From Chionis minor (taxonomy: Eukaryota; Chordata; Aves; Charadriiformes; Chionididae): a stretch of 64,000 bases of DNA. The stretch covers positions 646,623-710,622 of the forward strand of contig VZSF01008493.1 in assembly GCA_013398295.1 (NCBI GenBank), written 5' to 3'. The notes under the pieces were generated by a model. It was not told where the DNA came from, searched no databases, and worked only from the letters and a program-made list of their open reading frames with translations. Each line of letters starts with the position of its first letter. The first letter of the stretch is position 1. Shown one piece after another: positions 49,703 to 61,790 of the stretch. The position numbers and the translations under genes were made by a program.

Positions 49703-50302
49703 TGTCCTGCTTTTAGGTAAAACAAAACCGATTTTCTGTTCAGTAACTGTACTTTTTAGCTAGGCCTCTCCTCACTGATGAAATTCACAGCATATTGTGC
49801 AGAAACTATTTGCTCTCAGAGTGATGAGACCCATGTTTACAGTTGATGCAGAAAGGCTCTGGCTTATCCTTATTGCTATCACAACCAGGGGCAGCCGACT
49901 TGGGTATTTGCGCCGTGTGAGGGTGGGAAGTGGAAAAGCGTAGAGGGGTCCCACCTGCGGGGAGGAGTGGAAAGGGCTGGATAGGGACCCAAAACTGCCC
50001 CACAGGGTATTCCATCCCGTCTGCCTCACGCTCAGGACAAAAGCTGAAGGATCACTGGGTCAGCCCTCTTTCTTCAATGGCCGGCGTCTGAGGAGGACTC
50101 TGTCTGTTCATCTGCTTTTGATCCCAATCTTTTATTAAAGATCTATTTTTTTTATTGTTATTAATATTTCATTAAAGTAGTTTAGTTCCTTTTAAACTCC
50201 TAAGTGTCTTTCTCTCTCTGTCTCCCCTCTCTCCTTGGAGAGAGAGGCTGGGGACAGCATCTGTTGTCCATCTTGGTGGCCGCTCCGGCCCAAACCACGA
50301 TG
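49703..50302 (+). mobile_element. Solo LTR, family A copy 2, internally deleted
   Basis: This 600-bp element is on the plus strand, starts TGTCCTGCTTTTAGG and ends AAACCACGATG. The exact 5-bp duplication CTCAC flanks it (49698-49702 and 50303-50307). Collinear blocks shared with copy 1 include CAGCATATTGTGCAGAAA, CAATGGCCGGCGTC and TTTCATTAAAGTAGTTTAG. Compared with copy 1 (826 bp) it lacks about 120 bases before the GGCCGGCGTC block and about 100 bases after it. Its TATA region has mutated to GGACAAAA and its terminal CA to TG, while the ATTAAA signal (50171-50176) remains. It is a decayed solo LTR, oriented opposite to copy 1. Confidence 0.92.
50171..50176 (+). promoter_or_regulatory. LTR poly(A) signal ATTAAA
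   Basis: ATTAAA at the place matching 7898-7903 of the other family A copy, within a conserved TTTCATTAAAGTAG string. Confidence 0.65.
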
Positions 50303-50914
50303 CTCACTCTGAATATCTTCCTCCAGCATCTGCCACAGCCTTTGGCACTTTTGTTTCCATACCAAAGATGAAAACCTTTTCTTTTCAAAGATGTACCTGG
50401 AAAACATCCAGGCAATAGCTTCTTGCAATTTTAATGCTATTTATATAATAATGTTCCCTAGCATTAATGTAATAGGCTAAGTATAGATAGCTGAGGACTT
50501 TAGGATGTATCAAGAAGAATACAGCTTCATGAAAACAACATTTGGAGCTAATTACAAGACCAACAGGTTAGAACAACACTAAGCTGCCAAAAATCCCTGG
50601 ATAGTTACTTATTCATAGTGAAATGAAATCCAGCAATTGAGTAGGGAAATGTGGCCGTAATAGAAATCATGCCTGGAATATTCATAGAGAAGTTTATCAA
50701 ACAGAGTTCTGTGGAAAATACAGTATTAACATTTATAGGCCTTGAACATGTCCTTTAGGACACTATTCTAATTTCACATTGAGCTACATCATCTTTTTGC
50801 AGCCGTAAGTTTATTTTGGCACACCATGTTCATTAAAAAAAAACCAAATCAAACTACTCTAATGGAAACATATTTAACGAAATCTCAGCCTAGCGAAGGA
50901 CAGGTACCCGCAGC

Positions 50915-50991
50915 AGGATTAACCTTGTGTAGGAAGGATGGGATGTGTTAGGATTGTTCATATTCAGGTCTGTGCAGCCAGGGTTAATCCT
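50915..50991. promoter_or_regulatory. Inverted pair of TAATCC sites
   Basis: AGGATTAACC (50915-50924) and its exact reverse complement GGTTAATCCT (50982-50991) lie 57 bases apart. TAATCC is the core bound by OTX/PITX-class homeodomain factors. An inverted pair with identical flanks suggests a possible regulatory module; nothing else supports it. Confidence 0.25.
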
Positions 50992-51789
50992 TGCTATTCC
51001 TGCTGTTGCACCATAAAAATTCATGTTTTTTCATTCAGTTACAAAACAGAGGAGAACTTTGCTGTTGTGCAAAGATTTAAGTATCATACCTACCCCAACA
51101 GGAGTGTGTTTGGTCACCCTTTGATGACTTGTACAAATGTGAATTACTGTAGGAGACTATTTGTAGGGGTTTCCTTTACATTTTTTTAAAGTAGGGTGAG
51201 GGGTTTTTTGTTGTTTGGGTTTTTTAGTGTAATATCTTGTCCTTGAATCCCATTAGATAGCGTTGAGGAAACTATAGGGCTACGCACAACAGGGTTTGTT
51301 CCTTAATTCCCTCTGTATGGAGGTGATATAGAAGAGCAGATGCTGGGCATCGTGTTTGTATTCTGCAGCTACAGTGATGGTGGGAAGTTTGGTGAGAAGC
51401 AAGGCAGAATACTGGGCTGCAGGTGGCACCTCCCCGAGGGGCTGCTGCTCCCCATAAGAGGGGCCTGTGGGAGCCATGGAGGGATGCAGGAGCAGCAAGG
51501 GGCCGTGAGCACAAAGGTTTGGGAATTGCATCTTCCAGAATGCCTGGATGGCTTACGGACGTGTACTACCACCTCTTTTTCACTCTTTCACAAAATGCCT
51601 GTAAATTGAGAGCCCCATGTGCTTTTGACAGTATGTGGTGTTGTTTTAGAAGGTTTTATCCTCTTCTATTCTGCTAGAGAGGATTGGAAATATCTGGCTC
51701 TTTTCCTACCACGAGGTTAAAACAAGAAATAGTTGGGAAATGTTTCTGAATATATTTTTTTCTTTCTAGAAAATATCTGTCTTGTGTAG

Positions 51790-51808
51790 AAAGCAAAGCA
51801 AAGCAAAG
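51790..51808. repeat. (AAAGC)3.8 short tandem repeat
   Basis: Three full AAAGC units and a partial fourth, in perfect tandem. Confidence 0.9.
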
Positions 51809-54800
51809 ATGATCTGAAAGCCAGTGATCTCGTGTTTCATTTGTAGTTGTGAGGCGTTTTAGAAGATGGAGCTATTCCATGGAAGTTCCTATTTCATTCA
51901 CAAAATCATTTTTTCATGATGAGTTAAAAAACAGTTTCACCACCTACGTTTGTGTTGTGCATGTAGGTGGTGCAGGTCCCATGTATCTGTGTGCTCCGTT
52001 TGGGAAAAGGTTTGAAATGTAAACATTTCTTATCAGCATCCACAGAACTTGGTCCGGCTCCACCACCCTAACGATGCTTTCAGCATCGCTGAACCTTCAC
52101 CTCGTATTTATTGGTACTTGGTAGTGTGGTCCCCCCCCCAGATCCTGGAACCGGGTTTTCCAGCTGCTTCCCATTGACGTCGGCCTGTTGGGAGGACCTG
52201 CGCTCTAGTGAAAGGCTGAAATGGTGCGTACCAGCCAGTCTACCCGAAACTTCTCATTTTTGACAAGTGCCATTAAACTTTCCTTTGTTTAATGACTGCA
52301 TTAGAGCAGAGGCTTCCTTCACTTTTTGAGCTTTAATGAAAGATTCAGAGTGGCAGATGTGTGGTTCTTTTGTGACTTGGAGAATGCCACCACAGCTAAC
52401 AGACAGTATCAAATATTCCTTTGCCGCCAGCTTCAGGCAGAATCACCTTTCTTTGCTTTCATCCATTCCTTTGCTCCTTTCCTTCATCTCCCATTTGGAC
52501 TCCCAACATCAGTTGCATGAAGAGTGCAGTCACAGGGGTTATTTTTCTGCCAGCTGTAATGCTGTGTTTTTACGGTCAAGTTTCTGTGGCTTTATAGAAT
52601 ATATGAGAATGTATTGTGTTGTCCACAGGCTCACCCAGCGCACCATCAGCTAAACAGCGAATTCAATTAATGAGCACTAAAGACTGATGGTGGCTGAACA
52701 AGGATCATTACTAAAGACTGTGACAGGAGTCTGTTTTCTCCAGGTGATGCTTTACCTGATAATCCAGAAGGATTCACCTTTTCCTCTGCTCTGTGAGGAG
52801 GGTGCTGCTGAGGTCAGTACTGCCAGTTATACCTGCACTGAGCTTTGTTAATATATCAATTCATTCTCTGAGGTATGCGAACTTTTTCAAGCCCCTTTTC
52901 CTATGGCTTAAGTAAAAGCCTTTTTTCTTCCTGCTCTGAGTGAACCCAAATCGCTGCCTTTCTGGTTCGGTTAGATCTTCCCACCTCATTGCCGACCCGG
53001 TACGTGTGGAAGGGGAGGGAAAGTGAGTCCAGCCAGTACACCACTACGTTTAGCTGTATGCACACCATGGCAACTGAAATCTAATGAAAAAATGGAGTGG
53101 ACAAAAATCTATAGACTAAATAAGCTGTTATTATTATTCCTTTAAAGTAAGAGGAGAAAAGAACTTAACATCCCAGACAATTGTAACACCAAACAGTAAA
53201 AAAGCAGCTTCTACTGCTGTTACCTAAGATGATCCAAAGTGGCAAGGTCTGAAAAGAGGAGTCTCATGTGTTATTAGACCAACCAGTATGACCAGCAAAC
53301 AAGGCAAAACCTGGAGGCTCGAGAACTTCAAATCCCTTGTCTGTTTTAGACTGATTATTTCATTTCGTCTACCAAAAGATACTACCTTTTGCTACAAATC
53401 TTGTTGCCTTTACTTCTGCTAACAGCTTATGATTTTTCACCTTCAAGAAAAGCCACTTAAAGCACCGCTTTCTTCAACTAACTGATAAACTGCTGTTTAT
53501 CAGTGTATTAAAGAATTTTTTTTAACCGGTTCACCCACACAATTATCCCTTACTGGGAATGGCACCTGATCCAGTGCTGCCAGGCGGATTGCTTCTCCTT
53601 TTTTCTGTAGGGAAAGTCTCTTCTGCAATGATCTAGTAATAGAGAAGTTTAGTGTTAATGTTCCACATACGTGCTCCTTTGGAGTCTTTAATCTTCAGTT
53701 AACCCTGATACACCTCAATTTGCTCGGCTGCTCATTGGACTATACTAAGAGGAAGGGTTTAAAGTTTTATTTAGATATTGTGCCTGTAATTCCTGGTGTA
53801 TTCTGTGTGGTGTGTTTCTGGTCTGCTCCACCTGTCTGGTGTAAAGGCAGCGGAGGCCGTACATGTCTGCAGGCAGCAGTACTGGTCCTTCCAGGGCTGG
53901 GGCTGCACCCCCGGGACACATCCCGGCTCCCACCGCTGCCTGCCCCAGGGTACTGCCCGCTGTGACTGGCTTATGGAGGTGCTGTGCTACGCAAGGGTTC
54001 TGGAGAATTAAAATGTTAGGCTGACTCCCCTGCACCCAGGATTACACCTTCCGATGGTGTTTCACTGACACAGGTTTTATAAGAATTGATTTTAAATGGA
54101 AAAAGAAATGCTTTCAACTCTAATCCTCTCCCATCCTGACCCACATTATCTGGGAATTCAGAATGAATGCAGTTATGGTGTCCCCTGTGCTACTAATCCC
54201 TCCCCTCTCTGCATATTCTCCCCAAACCTCTGCTGTTCCATTTCCTTGTGTGTCACCAGGCACCCTGGCAGCAGCTGTAGGCTACAGCACACGTGCTCGG
54301 TTCCTGGTCTTGTCCCATTTAGCCACTTCAGATTGTGTTTTCCAGGGAACTTCTCACCATTTTTTTGGACACACAAACAGTTTTTTTCCAGTGAATGAAC
54401 AGAATTTTCATTTTATGAAAACAAAAATGCATTCAAAACGTAGACTGTATCATAGTACTTCTTTTCGTTGTTGTTTCCTTTGTGCTGCTTTAAATATTTT
54501 TCATGATACTCTATATTACATAAAGAAATACAGAAAAAAAACCCCAAAGCTTCTCTCTTTGTATGCACAACTGCCCTGTCTGGATGTCAATTAAATGCAA
54601 GCCAAGTATTTGCGATGATACAGAATGCTATTCGACGCAAAATGATTGTTGTGAAAGGGAGCTGTTTCAATTACTTACTTTGGATTTAGCCCCTTCTTTT
54701 GGTTTCCATGTTATTTTGTGAATCAGTTTTCAGTGAAATCAGTTGTTTGTTACTAGACATTGACAGGAGAGAGATTCTTGGTCTCTGAACGTTTTCTTTT

Positions 54801-57800
54801 GGGTGTTTGCTGCAATGATAGGTCACCCAACTACCTCGTGATGTTTGTGCTCCGTGCGCGGGTCTCTGAAATCTCAGGCTGCATCAGTGAAGAAGTACCA
54901 ATGACGTTGCGGGGGGGGTGTCCAGGAGATTCATTAATATTATTCCAAATGCTCTTCAGAGTACTCAAGCAGTGGCTAATGCTCCTGTAAGAACACTCTT
55001 GTACTGGTTTAGCAACCAATTATTATATTATTTCATTGTTTCACAGTAGTTACAAAGGATTTTTCAAAGTCTGAAATCTTGAACTTCTGCCTTGGAAACC
55101 TAGTCAAAAGGTTTCACACTTCAGTTTGACCTCTTATTTTCCGTCGTGATATTCCCCCAGGCATTTCTCCTTGTAGAAAACCTTTCAAGCCCTGGGATTT
55201 TACCAGCTCCCTCTGCTGTGTCCCTAATAGCTCTCAGCAGTCAAGTATTAGTAGTGTTATATTCTCTTGTTCTTAGCCAAACCCTCAACTTTTCTCACTC
55301 CTTGGTGTTCAAACAATCGGTTCTATGTTTGCCAGCGGCTAGATTTTCTATTTGTACCAAATTGAAGGCAGGACTTTTCAAAGGGCATGAGGTGCCTGTG
55401 TAGCTTTAACATTAAGGAACTGGGCATGTCACTCCTCTGAGAGTAGGACACAAAAAATTCAAGCCTTCATAAGTGGAGCTTCTGGTAATTACTGACCTTC
55501 TGCTGTGTGGAATGAATGAATCCTTTGCTCATTCATATACTCATACCTATATCTGCAGATAGGCCTGATACCAGTTCTCTTAGACGTTTTGCTGGTGAGA
55601 CTGAGAATATCCAACCTAAGCTAAGATCTTAATTTGACTCTCTTATACGTTGAGATGTAATTGGACTGGAAAAGACCTAATTAACATGGATAAGGATGTG
55701 CCTGGATAAGCCATGAGAGAGAACCTTATACAAAGATGCAAGAAAGTCTCCTTGTCCTAATATGTCTTAGCAGGAGCATCAAGGCTTCCTCCTGTGGTGA
55801 TGCTTGCTAGGGAAAAAGGGGGGGCTGTGATGGGAGTGAATGGTCAAGCTGGGGCTGGACTTAACGGGAGTCCCAAAACTCAGCAGGAGATGAGCCTCTG
55901 GCTGGTGAGGTCTCAGGGGGGTGCAGCTGCGTGTACTCCAGAGGCAACTGGGTGACCCGGGCAGGCTCAGGGGGAGAAGCAGGCTCTGGAGAAACTTCCA
56001 GCAGCACACTGGTGTGCGCAGGACAGCCAGGTAGAAGGCTAAGCCGTTCTGTTCAGTAGCAGTGGCATGTCACTACTGGGTTGTCCTGCAAAAGCTGGAC
56101 CACGGCATTTTCAGTGAGATAGTCAGGTGGGACATTGAATATTTGGTATGGAAGAATCTTAAAATTAGACAAAAACTGTGATGTTTGCAAAGCTGGACCA
56201 GACTATCAGCACTGCTGCTTTCCCATGGTCTCTCTGCACACTTGAGATAATTTGAAGCATAAATAATTTTACAAAGCCATATATTTTTGGTTCTGAGATG
56301 AAATAGTGCTGTATTGGGTCATTCATTAATGATACAAATATTTCAGAATGGATATTTGGTTGTACAATGGTCAGCAGAATTGGAATAAATCATTTTGGGT
56401 ATATGTAAGAGTCCTAGCTGTTCTTGTGTGTTGAGCCAGCCTCCTGCTCCTGCATGGCTGTGATTCCTTGCCCAGATGACGTAGGAGATATGGGAGTAAG
56501 GAGCCAGTGTCTAGCACTGGAATTTACAGAAACAGTGATATTTCCTGGGATTTCCCTCATTCCAGAGTCCTGGAGAGCCAGACTTAGCTTAGCCTGCAGA
56601 CCCTATGCTCCCTGTGAGCCTTGATAATGTGGCCAGCACCAACACAGTCCAGCTGGTCTCTCCCAACAGCAGGCACAGCCACCATGGCTTTACAGGGAGG
56701 GCACAGAGAGCCAGAGGGCTCTTGCGGGCTGTTCTGAATTCTGTTTTAAAGCTTGGCAAAGTATTTCAGCTCTAGCATTGTGTGATAGCACACGCAGCTG
56801 GTGCCCACTCCACATTAACAGTGCAGGGAACGACATCTCCACCAAAGCAGATGGGGAAAAAAATGTCCTGACCGCTAAATTGTGATAAATCATGCCGCTC
56901 CACTGCAGGCTGTGGGAGGGCTATGTTTAAACCCCCGAGTTTGTGAAACCCAAGTAGAAAGACAGAAAACCAAGAGAATCCTCCCTGATGGACATGCATG
57001 TGACACCATATCAAGAGGGTCTTGGCTGCCGCAGCCCTGCAACTCTGCTCCGGGCTGCCTTGGGGTCACCAGTCCTGGTTTGGGTGTTACAAGGCGGCTT
57101 CACATCCGAAGCACTTTGAAAATTACAGGTCAGAGATCCAGAGTGACGCCTGGTCCTTAACACGCACCTATGGGCACAAAATATGTGTCTTACTCAAGTT
57201 TGTCGTTTTGAAAATCTGTTGCTGCTCATTGACTTTCTGTGAGCCATACAGTGATGTCTCTTTTAATTTTAAAAGCTGTAATTGTGCATGTACGCAGAAT
57301 TCGTCTCCATCCTTGCACCTGGCTCCTCCCACACAGTTTACCATTCCAGCAGTAATACTAATAACTGCAATCAGTGAGCACCGCCATAACAGGAACCAAT
57401 TTTGCTTGCTTTCCCAAAGCATTTTGTCTCTGGTTTAGATGTTACTTCCCAAAGGGTGGCTGCTTTGCTTTGCTGTTGTGCTGCCAGTCTCCTGTGGCAA
57501 GTTTGGGTTTCTGTACAAGCTTTCTGCTTCCCTCCTCAGGCCACCCCTCTTTGGGAAGCTTGCAAATCTTTAGTATGTCCCTTGAGCAGGGACATTTTTA
57601 AAGAGCAAGCTGATACGAAGTGACACCAGGAGGGTATTTTTAACTCAGATGTAGCCTTTGGAAGCAGAACATACAATGTAAAGCTACAAGTCTTGACGTG
57701 CAATCCCTGAGATCATACAGCTCTAGGTGGTTTGTTGCATTTTGTTCTTGGTTTTTGAAGTGTAGGCTTAACCAAACATTTCTACCCACAAAAAACCAGC

Positions 57801-59854
57801 ATGGAAGCAATCTAAAACAGATGAATTTTAGTGTCTTCTTATGCTTTTTGTTACTACTTTTCCAAATATTACTCAAGACTACTTCATGGCAATGAAGCTT
57901 TCTTAGTTTTTGGGAATTTTAACTGTATACTATATGGAAATTATGGAGCTCAAGCAAATAATAATGTAAGATAGCACACATGTTTCTCCTTCCATTCCTA
58001 AAATACCAAACTGTGGCTTTTTACTGGTATGTTGGTATACTTTACCAAGTCTCTACTCTCTTTTAATGGGAACATCTGTTCCATAAAGGTGTCACACGAG
58101 GGAATCTGCAGTGGCAGCTGTTGGAGTCAGGCTCTGTCAGCAGGGATGCCCAGCTTAGAGGAATCAATTTGTATGTTATCACCAAATCTTTCAATTATTC
58201 TATTTCTTCAGATTTCTTTTGAGTTTTCCATAGAACCACTCCACAAGCCGTGTTTCTTCAGGAATTTCCCAGGCATTTTCCCTCCAGGTAAAAAAGACAT
58301 ATTACCTCTTGGGGTAAGCCTGACATTTGGGGTTGATGTTGAGCATCTGGCTCACTGGGCCTAAGACACATGAGCCACTCTCTCCTTTTGCATCCTGCAT
58401 GAGAACTGTCCTAAATGAGGCCATTCCTTCTTCAAGGGAAACCTATTGAGGAAACAGCGCTGCTGACAGCACGGCACCACCTGTAGGAATGAGAGACCCA
58501 AGGTACATCCCTGCTCTGGATCAGGGCAGACAGAATCTCTTGCGTCCCTTCTGGAAAAGGTGAAAAACCTCATATAAAAGAAAAAATAACAATTGAAATG
58601 AATATGCAGGAAGCAGAGTGCTGGTGATGCGCAGCTGCACACAGCTGGAATGCCTGATTTTCCCATGGCTCCAGTTACGTGTAATCTAATGGGGCAAATT
58701 GTTCAGAAAAACATGCCCTCTCTCTTTCAGGTTTTCTGTGCAGCAACCCAGTACTTTAAGTTTCTTTGCTCGTTCTTCAGCTTTCTCACCTGTCCTCTAC
58801 TTTGAGAGTACTTTTCCTCTTTGTATAGTTTTTTATGTTTCACGCAAACTGCCTTTGTTTCTGGCTTCTTCACACTTGTTACAGATCTAGGACTCATCTC
58901 ACTGTTAAAAACAATTTTGTTAATCCATTTATAATTTTACCTTTCTCAAGTGCAACAGTGCTCTACAGCAATCCACCAGGGTCTTTTGCTCTGTTTCATG
59001 TTAAATTCCAATTTAAAGACAGCACTTTGTAACAGAATAACCTAGTGCCTGTCTTTCAAATGACTTCAACGATTTAATCTAGTACTGACAGCTATCTAAG
59101 AGGGCTGCAACGAGACATGCACGCTATCTTTGTTGTTGCATTTGCCATCGGCTGCCATCCCACCTCTCCCAGGCACAGCGTGCATTTCTATGTTGGCAGG
59201 GCTCACATCTCTCTTCTCCCTTCTTAGGTGTTTTCCAAGATCAAACTCCATCACCAAAACTCCTCCAGCCACTCATCCTTCTCCGTGACTTCCAGCATTG
59301 GGTACTGCTGTAGGTGCTGGGTGAGCGAGGAGCCATGGGGCAACCTGGGCGCCCTCCCTGTCCTGCACCCAGGACCCAGTCCCGCTTCTGTCCCTGGGAG
59401 ATTTCACCTTCTGGCTCACGTTTGTGCTGCGTCCTTCCCTATGCACCGCTGTGCACTCATGTACTGCTAAGGAGAAAGAAGTAGAAAGACTCTAGAGCAT
59501 TAAAAATATACTTTCATTAATATGGAGCCCTACAGGAAGCAAGAGAAGGTATTGAAATTCTGGTGGCGCATGCTGGATGTTTCAGCTTGCAGCTACATTA
59601 AAAATCCCCAGTGTTAGTATAAATCTTTTGCATGAGAGATCTGAGGTTGGTATTAAACCTTGGTCTAAGCATTGCTGAGGCTAGAAGAGTCACCTCATCC
59701 AGTCAGATCACTTATTAATTTTTAGTCTGGAGCTAAATTCTCCAAATTGGACCAAGCCCGTAACTAAATGGAGCTCTTTCTGAAGCTGCATCAGGCTTGA
59801 CAGTGGCTTAGCTGCTCTCCTGCGGGGCTGTGACCTGTCACCACTTACATTAAA

Positions 59855-59873
59855 TTGGTTGGCTGGCTGGCTG
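59855..59873. repeat. (GGCT)n short tandem repeat
   Basis: TTGGTTGGCTGGCTGGCTG holds three perfect GGCT units preceded by a variant GGTT. Confidence 0.85.
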
Positions 59874-60389
59874 CATGTTGCAGCCTCTTCCTAGAGCAAA
59901 ACTACCCCATTTCAGCACTGCAGTCTTCATGAAATGAACTCTGTGAGAGAAGCCAACCCCTCAGTGGATGCTACAATTATTTCTACCTTTCCATTTTATT
60001 TTTCTCACCTCAGAAGACCTGAAAAATCCTGTTTAAACCTGCACTAGCTCTGTATCCTCCTGGGTTTTCTCTCTCAAGTGACAGATCATTCTGTCACAGG
60101 GAAACATAGCCACATAGGGGACAGGTGCCTTGAATAAGAATATTTTAATGTTTCTTCTTAAGATTATTCTGGGCAAATGGATCAACATATCAACTGATGA
60201 ACTCATCAACTCTTAAAACATGTACTCTGTGGAAAGTAAAGGGAACTGTGGTTTAACCTGAAGGACAGTAGAGAGCCGTGACTCATCCCTCAGGGAAAAT
60301 ATTTCTTTTGAATCATGAATTGATGCACTGTAGGTCAGCCAGGAAGGTAATTCAGAGCAGTATACTGCAAAAAGACTCTTAGAAGAAAG

Positions 60390-60640
60390 TTTTTGTATTG
60401 ACAGCACAAATTATATAAGTAATTTGTTTGAAATTAGTACTTTCTCCAGAGTAATTCATGGCTCAGGAAATTCTCTTTGGTTTGAAGTTTTCCTATTTTA
60501 TGAACAGATCTGCTTCTGTTAGCCAGTGAGTCATGCTGCTCCCTCCAGCTAATACGGAATGATGCTTGCGATTATGGGAGCTATCAGCTCCTTAATGATA
60601 AGGATTTTAATTTGGCTGCTTCTAAGACATGCCATGAATA
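60390..60640. promoter_or_regulatory. Possible enhancer-like block with AP-1 site
   Basis: An AT-rich block contains a consensus AP-1/Maf-type TGAGTCATGCTG (60527-60538), a small perfect hairpin GGAGCTATCAGCTCC (60577-60591) and several TAAT cores. It lies about 250 bases upstream of a CpG-dense block. Inference from motifs only. Confidence 0.18.
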
Positions 60641-60889
60641 GAAATCACAAAGGCCTCAACTCCTGCACAAATCTTAATTGCAAGTGAAACTCCAGCAACT
60701 GGTTCACAGGATAAGCCTTCTTTCAGGAACTGCCAGCACGGATGCCATCGCTGGGGAGGCCTTGGGGAGATCCACGAGTGGCTCCGTTGCAGGCTGAGGG
60801 TTATGCGGGCAGAAAGCCATGGAAATAAGCTCTCCTGCCTCAAACTGGGGTTCAGGTCTGCTTCCGAAATGGCTTATCCTGTGGAACGG

Positions 60890-61090
60890 CCTGCAAGGGG
60901 AAGCGAAGTTCTGCCCCCCAAACGCTCCCTCCCGCAGCGTCCCCCACGCAGGGAGGAGGCTGAGCAATGCCTGGGGCAGGTGGGCTGAGCCGGACGCATC
61001 CTGCTGCGGGCACTGGGCTCCCCGGGCACTGGGCTCCCCCGGCACCGCTCCTGCCGCCCAGCCGCTTCTGGTAGTGAATCACGTCAGCGT
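60890..61090. promoter_or_regulatory. Short CpG-dense block, possible orphan promoter
   Basis: About 200 bases carry a much higher density of CpG than anything around them. They include a perfect 16-bp duplication (61007-61038) and a CRE-like TCACGTCA (61079-61086). Unmethylated CpG clusters commonly mark promoters, but this one is shorter than a usual CpG island, and no gene start can be recognised on either side. Confidence 0.25.
61007..61038. repeat. 16-bp perfect tandem duplication
   Basis: CGGGCACTGGGCTCCC occurs twice without a mismatch (61007-61022 and 61023-61038) within the CpG-dense block. Confidence 0.92.
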
Positions 61091-61129
61091 CTGTCTGCAG
61101 AACTTCTCTCTCTGGCTTTTCATCACTTG

Positions 61130-61790
61130 CTCGGGATAAAAAGATACAAAGAAGAGAAATAAAATCATCAATCAAAAGACAATTTAAAACTTTAATCTGC
61201 AAGTTAAGAATGGTGTATTATGGTTCCTGTCTTAATTCTTTCACATTTTCCATCCTAGTTTGATTTAATTCTGCGGCTGCTTTCCTAGAAATACAGGCGC
61301 ATTTTTAATCACCTCCACTTTTTTCCCATCGCTTTTCCATCTTCGACAGGACCAAAGATGTATCGTACAACTGCTAGATTGCGGGAGACCTCTGAGTTAC
61401 TACATACAATAAATATTTTTAATATAGTTCCATCTCTTCCACCCTCTCTGAAATGATTAAGAGCACTATTTGGATTCCAAGACATGCTTGCAAGATGGCA
61501 TTAACGCCGATGTCTTAATGAAATAGGTTTGCCCACATCAGGGGGGAAAATAAATGACATTTAACCTTATAGAGACTTTATTTTGACATGTCTTTGAAAG
61601 CAGCAACCTGTATCAAGAGCTTCATTTTTGATATAGCTCAAGGCTTTCCTGGTCTGCCAGCCACGGCGGCTCTGTGAACAGCAGTGAATCACTCTGGCCC
61701 GGCTGGCTGCCACAATTAATGCGGGCGCATGCTGCCTTCCCGTAATTACTGTGCACTCAACGCGGATTTGGAGTGATCCTTCACCATGTG
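61130..61790. promoter_or_regulatory. AT-rich motif cluster, best candidate conserved element
   Basis: This AT-rich block follows the CpG-dense block. Near its end it has CAATTAAT (61713-61720), the NRF1-like GCGCATGC (61725-61732) and TAATTAC (61743-61749) within 40 bases. ATTA/TAAT cores are frequent throughout and frames are short and broken. The layout resembles known developmental enhancers, but this is pattern recognition, not proof. Confidence 0.28.

Larger units (their letters stand above)
50308..60889. other. Noncoding unique sequence, no gene seen
   Basis: No recognisable gene or transposon in this 10.6-kb stretch. Overlapping frames of up to 143 codons (54163-54594) and 138 codons (57022-57438) match no family. 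Short homopolymers include C9 at 52131-52139 and G8 at 54911-54918. It is probably intergenic or intronic. Confidence 0.65.

Noticed and set aside
49772..50029. 85-codon minus-strand frame
   Set aside because: Lies within the second family A LTR, antisense to it; accidental.
60245..60300. GTGGTTTAACCTG string like the reversed end of a family B LTR
   Set aside because: The match stops after about 13 bases and the following sequence differs; no paired end or target duplication.
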